Positions 1 through 6,795 are shown, counted from the first letter of the stretch. The stretch: DNA of 6,932 bases from Firmicutes bacterium UBA1535 (GCA_002323775.1 DCPV01000258.1:1-6932); one strand, 5' to 3'. The notes: generated by a model from the letters alone, not told the origin. Program-made: numbers and translations.

Positions 1-602
1 AATGAAAATTCATCTAGTATTTTTATCAGCTCTGCCTCTGAACGATATTCTTTTATTCTCATTGATAATCTAATCAGATATCTTCTTGTTATAACACTTT
101 CATCTAACGCTAGTATAGTTGCATCTATTGCTGCCATCATATTAAAATTGTATATCCTATATTGATTGAGTAATGTCGTTATTATTATAGTTGCGTCTCT
201 GCTGCTGTCACTTTGTGTCATTAGCAACTTATTGAATAAAACTCCATAAGGTATCAATCCACATATTGCAGCTATTAACAATGATGAGGATATTGCCTGC
301 AAAACAGGTCGCGCCATAAGGCTATATCTCAAAAACACTATGAATACAACTATAAAAATTGATATTGTCTTAATGTAAAAATTAAATATTTTTGTTTCTA
401 ATTCTCTTTCATCAAACACATCATAAATTGATATAATAACCTTTCTAATGTATTCATATAGTGGAACTTTTTTCTTTCTTCGGCCAGCACGGCGAGAAAA
501 ACTTTTAAAACTTTCCTCTATACTTTTTTGAAATAATATATAGATTGAAAATAGAATTATGAAATATATCAGAATGTTTATTATAAATGTAAAATTTTTC
601 AT
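1..602 (-). CDS. TadB-like type II secretion F-family membrane protein (partial, C-terminus off window)
   Basis: The reading frame starts with ATG at 602-600 and is open for 200 codons to the window edge, so the C-terminal part is missing. A GGAGGAG ribosome-binding site (607-613) sits 4-6 bases before the ATG, and the ATG overlaps the TGA stop of the upstream ATPase gene (ATGA), which suggests translational coupling. The protein starts with a hydrophobic helix (about residues 5-24), then a very basic cytoplasmic stretch (RRAGRRKKK, about 37-45), then two more hydrophobic helices (about 79-96 and 104-124). The soluble segment after residue 126 is where a T2SSF-type helical domain would begin. 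TadB/TadC proteins form the inner-membrane platform of Tad pili and couple the TadA motor to pilin extraction. The assignment rests mainly on topology and on its place directly after tadA; I see no diagnostic motif. TadC, or another polytopic membrane protein, is the alternative. Confidence 0.65.
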   Translation of the reverse strand, partial: MKNFTFIINILIYFIILFSIYILFQKSIEESFKSFSRRAGRRKKKVPLYEYIRKVIISIYDVFDERELETKIFNFYIKTISIFIVVFIVFLRYSLMARPVLQAISSSLLIAAICGLIPYGVLFNKLLMTQSDSSRDATIIITTLLNQYRIYNFNMMAAIDATILALDESVITRRYLIRLSMRIKEYRSEAELIKILDEFS

Positions 603-2125
603 TTATCTCCTCCACTTCTACTATAAAATGGTTTAATAGCTTTTGCTACATCTTCATCCATAGGATATTTTTCAGCTAACATTTTTAATTCTAAACACAT
701 TTCTTTGAAAGCCTCATAATTCTCTTCCTTTCCTATTCTTTCCATATCCTCTGTAATTTTATAGTTGAACGACCAAGAATCGGTCAATACATCATATTTA
801 CAGATTGTATGAATGTATATTTCGTAAGTATCTGCTCTGTACTCAAATATATAAATTCCTTCTAATCTCTTATTAGCTATATTATTAGGATAATTTATAA
901 AGTGTAGATTTACTGTATATGCTTTAGCTACATTTATCGCTTCATCATTTACATTTCCGCCATACACTCTTACTATTTCTTTTGCAAATTCGTATGGGAA
1001 GTCAAATGGAGTATTAAAATGTCCTGTAAATTTACATCTTCTAGTCCCTACACTAGCACCTTTAAGAGCAATCTCAAACATTACTCCTGTACGAGCTTCA
1101 GCACAACATATCCAGTCAGCGTCTGAACGCATTATTGAAGCTCTTACCTGTTCTAATTTCTCATCATTATCTATCAAAAGTGGAAGTATCGGAGCTGTCG
1201 GTAATATTTCCTTAAAAGGAATTTCTGCTCTTGTTTCAATAATTACTCCAATTTTTGTTTGATCTTCATAACTTAGCCATGTTGATAATTGGGTGGTCTT
1301 ACTCGTTCTTACTGCTCCCGTAAACGCCATATTAAAGCCTAATTTAGACATTGCCTTGAAAAAATTAAGTATACCCTTAGGGTAAGTTCCGAGTGCTATT
1401 TGTTGTTCAAATGAATAGTCTCTGACAGGGAACTTCCTAAAAATTATACAATCGCTATTTTCTCTTGTTACATTTTCATTGAATATTTTTATACGCTCAC
1501 CAGAAAACATCTCAATATCAGGAACATCATTGTCAAGTCTAACCCTATGATCCTTAGATAATAAAGCCCTTCTTAACTGATCACGTCTATCTGCACTTAT
1601 TTTTTGTGGCATTGGAGTCATTACACCATCTAGCATAAAAAATATATTTTCACCTATTATCATAGCCGTTGATGAAAATCTGAGTGTATCTGTCTTTGCT
1701 TCATACCATTCTACTATTCCAGCTAGGCCAAATAGCTCATGAAAAATTGCACTAGGCAAGTTTGAATACCACGCTGGGTATTCTTCTTTAAGCAAATTGT
1801 TTGATTTTAAATATTCCTCTATTCTGTCCTTGTAATAAGCTACTTCCTCTGGATAGCCTATTATGGCTTTTCTTTGCCTTTCCAAATCATCTACGCCTAT
1901 TTTCATGTTTGTGAAATAGAACTTTACTTCATCACACAAGATAGAGAATCTGTCTCTATCTCTTTTTACATATGTTATAGCTTTTTTACTTTTATCTACC
2001 TTTCTACTGCTTTTCACCTCATCTAACAGATCTCTTAAATAATATTTTTGTCTGTTAGTTCTTGCACGAGCTATATCCTCATTTATTATTTGTTTTATTT
2101 GCATACTTTCTTTTATTTCTGTCAT
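599..2125 (-). CDS. tadA: TadA/CpaF-like secretion ATPase (divergent Walker A)
   Basis: This is a 508-residue ATPase of the VirB11/GspE superfamily, TadA/CpaF branch, the hexameric cytoplasmic motor that powers Tad/Flp pilus assembly. The N-terminal ~230 residues are a charged helical region plus an N-terminal domain. A recognisable FRKFPVRDYSFEQQIALGTYP-type linker (about 229-249) matches the family's 'RKFP...LGT' segment. The catalytic core follows: Walker A at 270-278 (GAVRTSKTT), an Asp-box equivalent around 294-301 (VIIETRAE), Walker B with Glu at about 343 (WICCAEART), and a His-box at 366-373 (FTGHFNTP, His369). The Walker A reads GxxxxSKT, not GxxxxGKT, while the lysine and threonine are kept. 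Start: GAGG at 2132-2135 lies 6 bases before the ATG. The gene is 1 base downstream of the TadZ-like gene and overlaps the TadB-like gene by 4 bases. A conjugative VirB11-like role is possible but the neighbours favour Tad. Confidence 0.88.
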   Translation of the reverse strand: MTEIKESMQIKQIINEDIARARTNRQKYYLRDLLDEVKSSRKVDKSKKAITYVKRDRDRFSILCDEVKFYFTNMKIGVDDLERQRKAIIGYPEEVAYYKDRIEEYLKSNNLLKEEYPAWYSNLPSAIFHELFGLAGIVEWYEAKTDTLRFSSTAMIIGENIFFMLDGVMTPMPQKISADRRDQLRRALLSKDHRVRLDNDVPDIEMFSGERIKIFNENVTRENSDCIIFRKFPVRDYSFEQQIALGTYPKGILNFFKAMSKLGFNMAFTGAVRTSKTTQLSTWLSYEDQTKIGVIIETRAEIPFKEILPTAPILPLLIDNDEKLEQVRASIMRSDADWICCAEARTGVMFEIALKGASVGTRRCKFTGHFNTPFDFPYEFAKEIVRVYGGNVNDEAINVAKAYTVNLHFINYPNNIANKRLEGIYIFEYRADTYEIYIHTICKYDVLTDSWSFNYKITEDMERIGKEENYEAFKEMCLELKMLAEKYPMDEDVAKAIKPFYSRSGGDK

Positions 2126-2126
2126 A

Positions 2127-3275
2127 TTAAGCCTCTTTCTTTCCAGTTAAAAAACCAAACCAAGACTTTTTCTTTTCTTCCTTTATTATTCCTCGTTTAG
2201 CCTCTATTAGCTTAACTATTGTTAAAATACCATCTGCATAAGCCTTGTCATTTTCAAGTAACGATAAGTTTTTGTCAGCTGCTGCCTGATAATAATAATC
2301 TAAGTATGGTAACATGGTGAGGACTGCCATATCATAATTGCTGACAATCTCTTCTTTTTTGAAAACCGAGTTATTTTGCATATATTTATTTAAAATTAAT
2401 ACACTAAATTTATCAATTTTTAAATCATCTAAGACTTGGTATTTACCCTTTTTATACATCTCATATGATTTTGGCAGCTGATCTGTTACAAGCATGTTAT
2501 TACTTCCACTATTTATTAATGCTGAATAAGTCATTCTCAAGGATAAATTCATTGTATTTCCTGCGTCTATAATGACAAAATCAAAGGATTCTTTGCATAT
2601 GTTAATTAAAGAATTTATTTCATGTTCACTATAGCATACATTTTCGTCTATCCTTATTTCCCCTTTTAATAGATATAGGTTAGGTAATAATTTTAAGCAA
2701 CTGTCTCTTAGGCCATTGCTATCTAAAAATTTATTTTTTAAAGCTACTTGAATATCGGCTAGGCAAGTGCTTATATTCCTCTTATCCTCAACCCAATCAA
2801 AGCCAGTTTGCCCATCTAAGAATAGCAATAACACATTTTTGTCCTTATTTCTTTTGGCAATATTTAATGCTACTGATTGAGCTATACTTGTAACTCCGAC
2901 CTTACTATCTGCACCGAAAAATGTGAAAGCATTATTTTCTGTTTCTACATTATAGAGATTGCTAAGAATAAATTCTTGTATTTGCTTAATTGTTCTCTTT
3001 GGTGGGACAATCACTATATTTTTTAGTGATAACAGCTTATTATCTAAACTTGATAATGTCTCGTTATCTTTAAATTTTGATAGATAGAATATTTTTGAAT
3101 CTGTTGTTTTAGTAGATAGCAGCATTTTTATATCTATAATTTCATTGCTTACTACTAAGACATCAGCTTCGCTATCATTCAAATCCTTTTTATCTATTGC
3201 TTTTACTTGAATTCCGACAATATCCTTTAACTCATCTATTAATTCTAAATCATTACTAATTATGTGTAACTTCAT
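2127..3275 (-). CDS. TadZ/CpaE-like protein with receiver-like N-terminus and degenerate P-loop
   Basis: This is a two-domain protein of 382 residues from the chosen start. Residues 1 to ~108 resemble a response-regulator-like alpha/beta domain (MKLHIISND, ADVLVVSN, KIFYLSK, then NIVIVPPKR), as in known TadZ/CpaE proteins, but no phospho-acceptor Asp context is convincing. Residues ~115-360 form a MinD/ParA-like P-loop fold with FFGADSKVGVTS in the Walker A position (about 119-130), a LLFLDGQ strand (about 150-156), FVIIDAG (about 233-239) and VLILNKY (about 292-298). Compared with the family signature KGGVGKTT, the first Lys is Asp and the catalytic Lys is Val. The C-terminus is KEEKKKSWFGFLTGKKEA, resembling a MinD membrane-targeting tail. 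TadZ-type proteins localise Tad assembly at the cell pole or membrane. Start choice: an in-frame ATG exists at 3281, but the GAGAGGG site (3284-3290) is only 2 bases from it and 8 bases from the ATG at 3275. Confidence 0.82.
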   Translation of the reverse strand: MKLHIISNDLELIDELKDIVGIQVKAIDKKDLNDSEADVLVVSNEIIDIKMLLSTKTTDSKIFYLSKFKDNETLSSLDNKLLSLKNIVIVPPKRTIKQIQEFILSNLYNVETENNAFTFFGADSKVGVTSIAQSVALNIAKRNKDKNVLLLFLDGQTGFDWVEDKRNISTCLADIQVALKNKFLDSNGLRDSCLKLLPNLYLLKGEIRIDENVCYSEHEINSLINICKESFDFVIIDAGNTMNLSLRMTYSALINSGSNNMLVTDQLPKSYEMYKKGKYQVLDDLKIDKFSVLILNKYMQNNSVFKKEEIVSNYDMAVLTMLPYLDYYYQAAADKNLSLLENDKAYADGILTIVKLIEAKRGIIKEEKKKSWFGFLTGKKEA

Positions 3276-3283
3276 TTTCATAT

Positions 3284-3290
3284 CCCTCTC
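3284..3290 (-). promoter_or_regulatory. Ribosome-binding site that decides the TadZ-like start
   Basis: On the minus strand GAGAGGG lies 8 bases before the ATG at 3275 and only 2 bases before the in-frame ATG at 3281. The spacing favours the shorter protein beginning MKLHIISND. Confidence 0.6.
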
Positions 3291-3295
3291 TAAAA

Positions 3296-4012
3296 TTATT
3301 TAGTATACATTAATATAAATGTGTAGCCATCCTGTGCATATGTTCTTAGCATTTCAAATTGCTTTTCTGTTATAACAAGCTCTATATTACTTATAGCAGA
3401 TGAGCCAACAAGTCTATCATCATCCAAGCTATCTACTTCCTTATTAGAACTATCCTTTACATATGCAACTGTTGTTGTCATAAGATATATTTTTTCTTGC
3501 TCACTAGCTTTGATGTTTGAATTAACTTCATTTACATTCGTCTCTTGACTGTTATCACCATTAAGTACATTACTATCAACACTATTTTTAACAGACTCTA
3601 TGGCATAAATATATACCTCATCCTTTCTTCTTAATGTTTCTGGGAAAGAGTGTACCCAGCCATCAGGCAATTTCATAATTTTTTCATCATCTTTTAACAC
3701 TAAAGATGATATATCAAAGTAATTTGGTACTAATTGCGTTCCAGCTGGTATATAATGCTTTGCCTCCAAGCCCATGATGTCATTAGGATTTGTTATACAG
3801 TCCTTTATAAGTGTCTGAGAGTCTATTTTCGTATACTGAAGCATATCATATGTTATTTTAGTTCCCTTCATCACTCCATTTTTAAGTACAATAACATTTG
3901 GATATAAAAGCTCATTTCTTCCTACAAACTCCCAAAAAACGAAAAATGCTACTGCTAATATTAAGAGTAACATTCCCAATGCTCTTTTATGTTTTTTTAT
4001 GAATTTTTTCAT
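3296..4012 (-). CDS. cpaB: CpaB/RcpC-like SAF-domain pilus assembly protein
   Basis: This 238-residue protein has a basic cytoplasmic N-terminus (KKFIKKHKR), one membrane helix (about 11-29) and an exported remainder. Residues ~38-102 form a SAF-type domain: VIVLKNGVMKGTKITYDML, then a hydrophobic strand and HYIPAGTQLVPNYFD, the typical SAF ending. A second part (about 105-140 and 175-238) matches the layout of RcpC/CpaB, interrupted by a Ser/Asn-rich, low-complexity stretch at about 142-172 that is probably a flexible linker. In diderm Tad systems this protein associates with the secretin; Gram-positive Tad loci keep it without a secretin, where its role is unclear. The ATG directly abuts the stop of the upstream gene (no intergenic base), with an AAGGA site about 10 bases before it. 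Identity is supported by the SAF pattern, single N-terminal helix, size and neighbours. Confidence 0.8.
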   Translation of the reverse strand: MKKFIKKHKRALGMLLLILAVAFFVFWEFVGRNELLYPNVIVLKNGVMKGTKITYDMLQYTKIDSQTLIKDCITNPNDIMGLEAKHYIPAGTQLVPNYFDISSLVLKDDEKIMKLPDGWVHSFPETLRRKDEVYIYAIESVKNSVDSNVLNGDNSQETNVNEVNSNIKASEQEKIYLMTTTVAYVKDSSNKEVDSLDDDRLVGSSAISNIELVITEKQFEMLRTYAQDGYTFILMYTK

Positions 4013-5605
4013 TTATCTAATTTCCTTTCTTTTTTTAAATATTTTAAAGATATTAAATATACCCTTTCTTTTTTCTTCTAAATTAACAGCTATATTAGCT
4101 ATGTCAATAATTCTTTCAAAGCTATCCTTTAAAATCTGGTTTTTTTCTATCTTGTATGCTGCTTTATAAGAGTAATGAGCTGTATATATTGTTTCAGGCC
4201 TTAAAAATGGTATACAAGATATTACTTTACAGTCAAAGTAGTTTTCTATATCTTTCTTGTTCAAATCGTCAATAAATTTATTTACAACATGAATAACCTC
4301 TACTCCTGAAGCTTTTAATTCGTTAATAAGCATTTCATAGTTTGAATTTGATTGCAACAGCTTAAATGGCAGTGGCTCAATGACAATGATACAACAATCT
4401 AATAGATTTAAAAGATAGTTAATATTATTATCATGGAAATCAACATAACCTAAATCATATAAGTTTATTGAATTTTTCTCTCTATTAATAGCATTTATCT
4501 GATTTTCAATATTCATATCTGAATAATTATGTAACCTATGAGTATTAATATAATATTTTATACCATCTACAACAAAAGGAAGCTCTTCTTCAAAATCATC
4601 ATAATTGATAATATTGTAAATATCTTGTTTAGCTTTCTTTGAAAATGGTATTTCAGCAACAGCAACATTTAATTTTTTTTCTTTCAGAAAGCAGGCCAAG
4701 TTTAGTGTCAAAAATGTAGCTCCTGCACCCTTCGATAAATTTATTACGCCGATATTGCTTCTTGCTTTTATAAACTTATATTCTTTTACTATTTTAGTAG
4801 TTTCTTCAATATCTCCGTCTTTTTTTACAACTTTGTTTACCCTTTGCCTTGAATTTGATTTTAAGGTATAATTTACGTTTAAATTATCGTTGTTTATAAG
4901 CCTTTCAATTTCTTTATATACCCTATCTAATTCAGCATTATTTGATTTTTTGTTACGGACATATGAATATACATCTCTTTCATCGCAGGCCTTGTTAATT
5001 TTTACATCGTGACTTATAGTATAGGTTTCACGTTGCAATATAACTTCTATATCAGATTTTTTAACAGCTTTTTTGTTGTCATAATCTGATAGTAATATTA
5101 TATTTTTTTTATCAGTATATATAAGATAACCATCAGAATAGTTTTCAGCTATATACTTGTCTTGTGGTATACAAGCTACAAGAACTGTGGAACAATCTAT
5201 TGCGTCGAGATAATTTATACCTGAACTAATATCTAATATTATGTAATCATAAGCTTTTGACAGTATATCTAGCATTAATTTTAAATTTTCTGATGTGATT
5301 TCTTCTGTATTTTTCTCTGTGCCTAAAACATCAATATTTTCAGCAATTTTATGTGTATATACATAAATATCTTCTTTTGAATTAACTTCTCCATTTTCAT
5401 AGAGTAGCTTAAGTTTTTTAAGTCCTTCTTTAATTATGCTATCTGTTATATAATCAGTTGAATCCACATCAGTATTTAAACTAAATAAAACAGCCTTTTC
5501 CATTTCATTCATAACTTTTGACAAGTAAGAAATGTATAAGGCTGCGTTAGTACTGCATCCTGATCTGCTCACTGGAGACCAAAATGATATTATTTTTGAT
5601 TTCAA
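4013..5605 (-). CDS. Tandem double MinD/TadZ-like P-loop protein, both sites degenerate
   Basis: This 530-residue protein appears to be two ParA/MinD-like domains in one chain. Domain 1 (about 1-240) begins at once with KIISFWSPVSRSGCSTNAA, where the P-loop (KGGVGKTT in the family) reads VSRSGCST at 12-19; it continues with VLFSLNTDVDS (39-49) and a Walker B-like YDYIILDISS (119-128). A charged linker (about 240-280) leads to domain 2 (about 284-510): NIGVINLSKGAGATFLTLNLA (P-loop SKGAGATF at 291-298), INLYDLGYVD (380-389), CCIIVIEP (404-411) and VIHVVNKF (437-444). Neither domain has the catalytic Lys: it is Cys17 in domain 1 and Ala296 in domain 2. The chain ends EEKRKGIFNIFKIFKKRK, a basic amphipathic tail like that of MinD. 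A localiser or scaffold role for the Tad-like machine is inferred from neighbours. The start is TTG (5605-5603), with AAAGGTGAT (5609-5617) ideally placed. Confidence 0.75.
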   Translation of the reverse strand: MKSKIISFWSPVSRSGCSTNAALYISYLSKVMNEMEKAVLFSLNTDVDSTDYITDSIIKEGLKKLKLLYENGEVNSKEDIYVYTHKIAENIDVLGTEKNTEEITSENLKLMLDILSKAYDYIILDISSGINYLDAIDCSTVLVACIPQDKYIAENYSDGYLIYTDKKNIILLSDYDNKKAVKKSDIEVILQRETYTISHDVKINKACDERDVYSYVRNKKSNNAELDRVYKEIERLINNDNLNVNYTLKSNSRQRVNKVVKKDGDIEETTKIVKEYKFIKARSNIGVINLSKGAGATFLTLNLACFLKEKKLNVAVAEIPFSKKAKQDIYNIINYDDFEEELPFVVDGIKYYINTHRLHNYSDMNIENQINAINREKNSINLYDLGYVDFHDNNINYLLNLLDCCIIVIEPLPFKLLQSNSNYEMLINELKASGVEVIHVVNKFIDDLNKKDIENYFDCKVISCIPFLRPETIYTAHYSYKAAYKIEKNQILKDSFERIIDIANIAVNLEEKRKGIFNIFKIFKKRKEIR

Positions 5606-5608
5606 ATT

Positions 5609-5617
5609 ATCACCTTT
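5609..5617 (-). promoter_or_regulatory. Ribosome-binding site supporting a TTG start
   Basis: On the minus strand AAAGGTGAT, complementary to the GGAGGTGAT-recognising 16S tail, has its AGG core 7 bases before the TTG at 5605-5603. No ATG in frame lies near, so TTG is the supported start of the tandem P-loop gene. Confidence 0.65.
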
Positions 5618-5624
5618 CTTTCTA

Positions 5625-5658
5625 TATAAAAAGCACTGTTAAAACAGTGCTTTTTATA
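5625..5658. terminator. Bidirectional intrinsic terminator between two units
   Basis: A perfect 16-bp inverted repeat with a 2-base loop at its centre (5625-5640 and 5643-5658) contains the core GCACTGTT/AACAGTGC flanked by an A tract on one side and a T tract on the other. It reads as a hairpin followed by a U-run on either strand. The stop codon of the membrane-protein gene (5654-5656) lies inside the right arm. For minus-strand transcription the hairpin closes the ImmA/membrane-protein unit just before the Tad-like operon. No open reading frame is converging from the plus strand, so only the minus-strand function has an obvious use. Confidence 0.85.
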
Positions 5659-6208
5659 AGCTATCTACTTCTTTAATTGGGTTATCCTCTAGTTCATTTC
5701 TTTTAAGCATATTTTTAATTTTTATTTCCAATAAATTTTTTCTAATTTCTTTATCATAATCTTGAATGTTCTTTATAATAGAAGCTATATTTTTTTCCTC
5801 TTCTGCGTTAAATAAATAATTTGTTATAATTTGTGGCAAAATAATAAAAGTAGCTAAAAATGATAAAGAGGAAGAAACAATAATTTGAAGAATATTATCT
5901 TCTATAACTTTCACAGAACATAAAATCATAATTATAATAAAAAGTAATGATATAGCAACAAGTACACCACAAATTATTCCAAAAAAAACCTTTTTGTGTA
6001 GATTTTTTTCTTTTTGTGTATTAATAATATTTTTAACATAATGTCCTAGCAAATCATCATAATGAGCATTATGCTTTTTCATAGAATTATTATCATTATG
6101 CTCTAACTGCTCGTCTGAATTAACAATTTCATTAACACCAAATTTATCTAGTAATTTTTTATAGAATTCAGTATTTGTAACATAATTATTACTCTTACTA
6201 ATAGGCAA
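5654..6208 (-). CDS. Two-helix membrane protein of unknown function, partner of the ImmA-type gene
   Basis: I do not recognise this 184-residue protein. It has a polar, Asn/Lys/His-rich N-terminal region (1-72) including a DDLLGHYVKNI segment, two adjacent hydrophobic helices (about 74-97 and 106-133) separated by a short loop (SVKVIEDN), and a charged, probably helical C-terminal tail (about 134-184) beginning NAEEEKNIASIIKNIQDYD. The two helices with both long ends on the same side make an N-in/C-in hairpin likely. The start is TTG at 6208-6206, supported by GGAGG (6218-6222) 9 bases upstream, that site lying inside the end of the preceding gene. The gene overlaps the ImmA-type gene by 11 bases, so the two are probably translated together. 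It ends in the terminator. Function is unknown; pairing suggests it could be a target, anchor or effector of the peptidase, which is inference only. Confidence 0.75.
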   Translation of the reverse strand: MPISKSNNYVTNTEFYKKLLDKFGVNEIVNSDEQLEHNDNNSMKKHNAHYDDLLGHYVKNIINTQKEKNLHKKVFFGIICGVLVAISLLFIIIMILCSVKVIEDNILQIIVSSSLSFLATFIILPQIITNYLFNAEEEKNIASIIKNIQDYDKEIRKNLLEIKIKNMLKRNELEDNPIKEVDSL

Positions 6209-6791
6209 GATTTAATTCCTCCATCCTCTTAGTAATAGCTTTAGCAGAAACTTTAAACTTTTCTGCTAATGAGGCAACTATATTGGTATCACACTCTCTA
6301 ACACTATTATATTCATCTATAAACTCATTAGAAGGCATTAATAAGTTTGCTGCAAACTTGTTAGCTCTAATTTCTTCTTCTGTTTGTACATCATTAGTTT
6401 TATATGTATTATAATAAGATTCATTTTTAGGATTGTAATCAAAAATATAATGTGCTAGTTCATGAGCAATTGTAAAACGTTTATGCCCAATATTATCGTT
6501 TTTATTTACAGCAATAATGCCCTTTGAGTTAAATCGTTCAGAAGTACTTTTATCTATGGCAATATAACCACAAAAATCATCATCTAAAATTTGTGTTCCC
6601 ACCGTAAAATCTAATTCTTGTAATAATTTTACAATGTCAACTGGAATAGTGTTATATTTTGTTGACCTTAGCAATTTGTCGGCAGCTTTATACACATCTT
6701 TAGAAGAATAGTTTTCATTTCGCAATTCATTCAATACTTCTTCCATATAAGAATTCGACCTCCAATTTTTTATATATATAATTCTTCCCAT
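6198..6791 (-). CDS. ImmA/IrrE-family zinc metallopeptidase
   Basis: This 197-residue protein is of the ImmA/IrrE (DUF955-type, gluzincin-like) family. The zinc site is HELAH at 110-114, within KRFTIAHELAHYIF, and the third ligand is probably Glu140 in EEEIRANKFAANLLMP, the second family hallmark (about 138-153). A central beta region (GYIAIDK, GIIAVNK) and a C-terminal helical segment with a small helix-turn-helix-like pattern (VASLAEKFKVSAKAITKRM, about 172-190) are typical. Family members cleave partner transcription repressors; in ICEBs1, ImmA cleaves the repressor ImmR. No XRE-type repressor gene is visible in this window. Starts: ATG at 6791 has AGGAG (6802-6806) at 10 bases, and ATG at 6746 (residue 16) has GGAGG (6759-6763) at 12 bases. 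I keep the longer form, without certainty. The next gene overlaps its stop codon by 11 bases. Confidence 0.9.
   Translation of the reverse strand: MGRIIYIKNWRSNSYMEEVLNELRNENYSSKDVYKAADKLLRSTKYNTIPVDIVKLLQELDFTVGTQILDDDFCGYIAIDKSTSERFNSKGIIAVNKNDNIGHKRFTIAHELAHYIFDYNPKNESYYNTYKTNDVQTEEEIRANKFAANLLMPSNEFIDEYNSVRECDTNIVASLAEKFKVSAKAITKRMEELNLAY
6216..6222 (-). promoter_or_regulatory. Ribosome-binding site inside the ImmA-type gene supporting a TTG start
   Basis: GGAGGAA on the minus strand overlaps the final codons of the upstream gene (Met-Glu-Glu-Leu region) and places its GGAGG core 9 bases before the TTG at 6208-6206. This supports coupled translation of the overlapping gene pair. Confidence 0.6.
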
Positions 6792-6795
6792 ACAT
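6727..6795 (-). other. Possible 22-codon overlapping leader ORF at the ImmA-type gene start
   Basis: In a different frame from the peptidase, an ATG at 6795-6793 lies 6 bases after the AGGAG site (6802-6806), a better spacing than the peptidase's own ATG at 6791. It reads MYGKNYIYKKLEVEFLYGRS and two more residues, then stops at TGA 6729-6727, just past the alternative peptidase start at 6746. It could be a coupling leader or merely chance. Confidence 0.25.

Noticed and set aside
599..2125. VirB11-type conjugation ATPase
   Set aside because: Neighbouring CpaB-like, TadZ-like and TadB-like genes and the linker pattern fit TadA/CpaF better; no VirB4, VirD4 or relaxase is in the window. Conjugation is kept only as an open idea.
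3276..3281. ATG at 3281 as the start of the TadZ-like gene
   Set aside because: The ribosome-binding site ends 2 bases before this ATG; the ATG at 3275 has normal spacing.
2127..5605. ParA/MinD chromosome or plasmid partition genes
   Set aside because: No ParB or centromere-like repeat is adjacent, the catalytic lysines are lost, and both proteins are embedded in a CpaB/TadA/TadB gene set.
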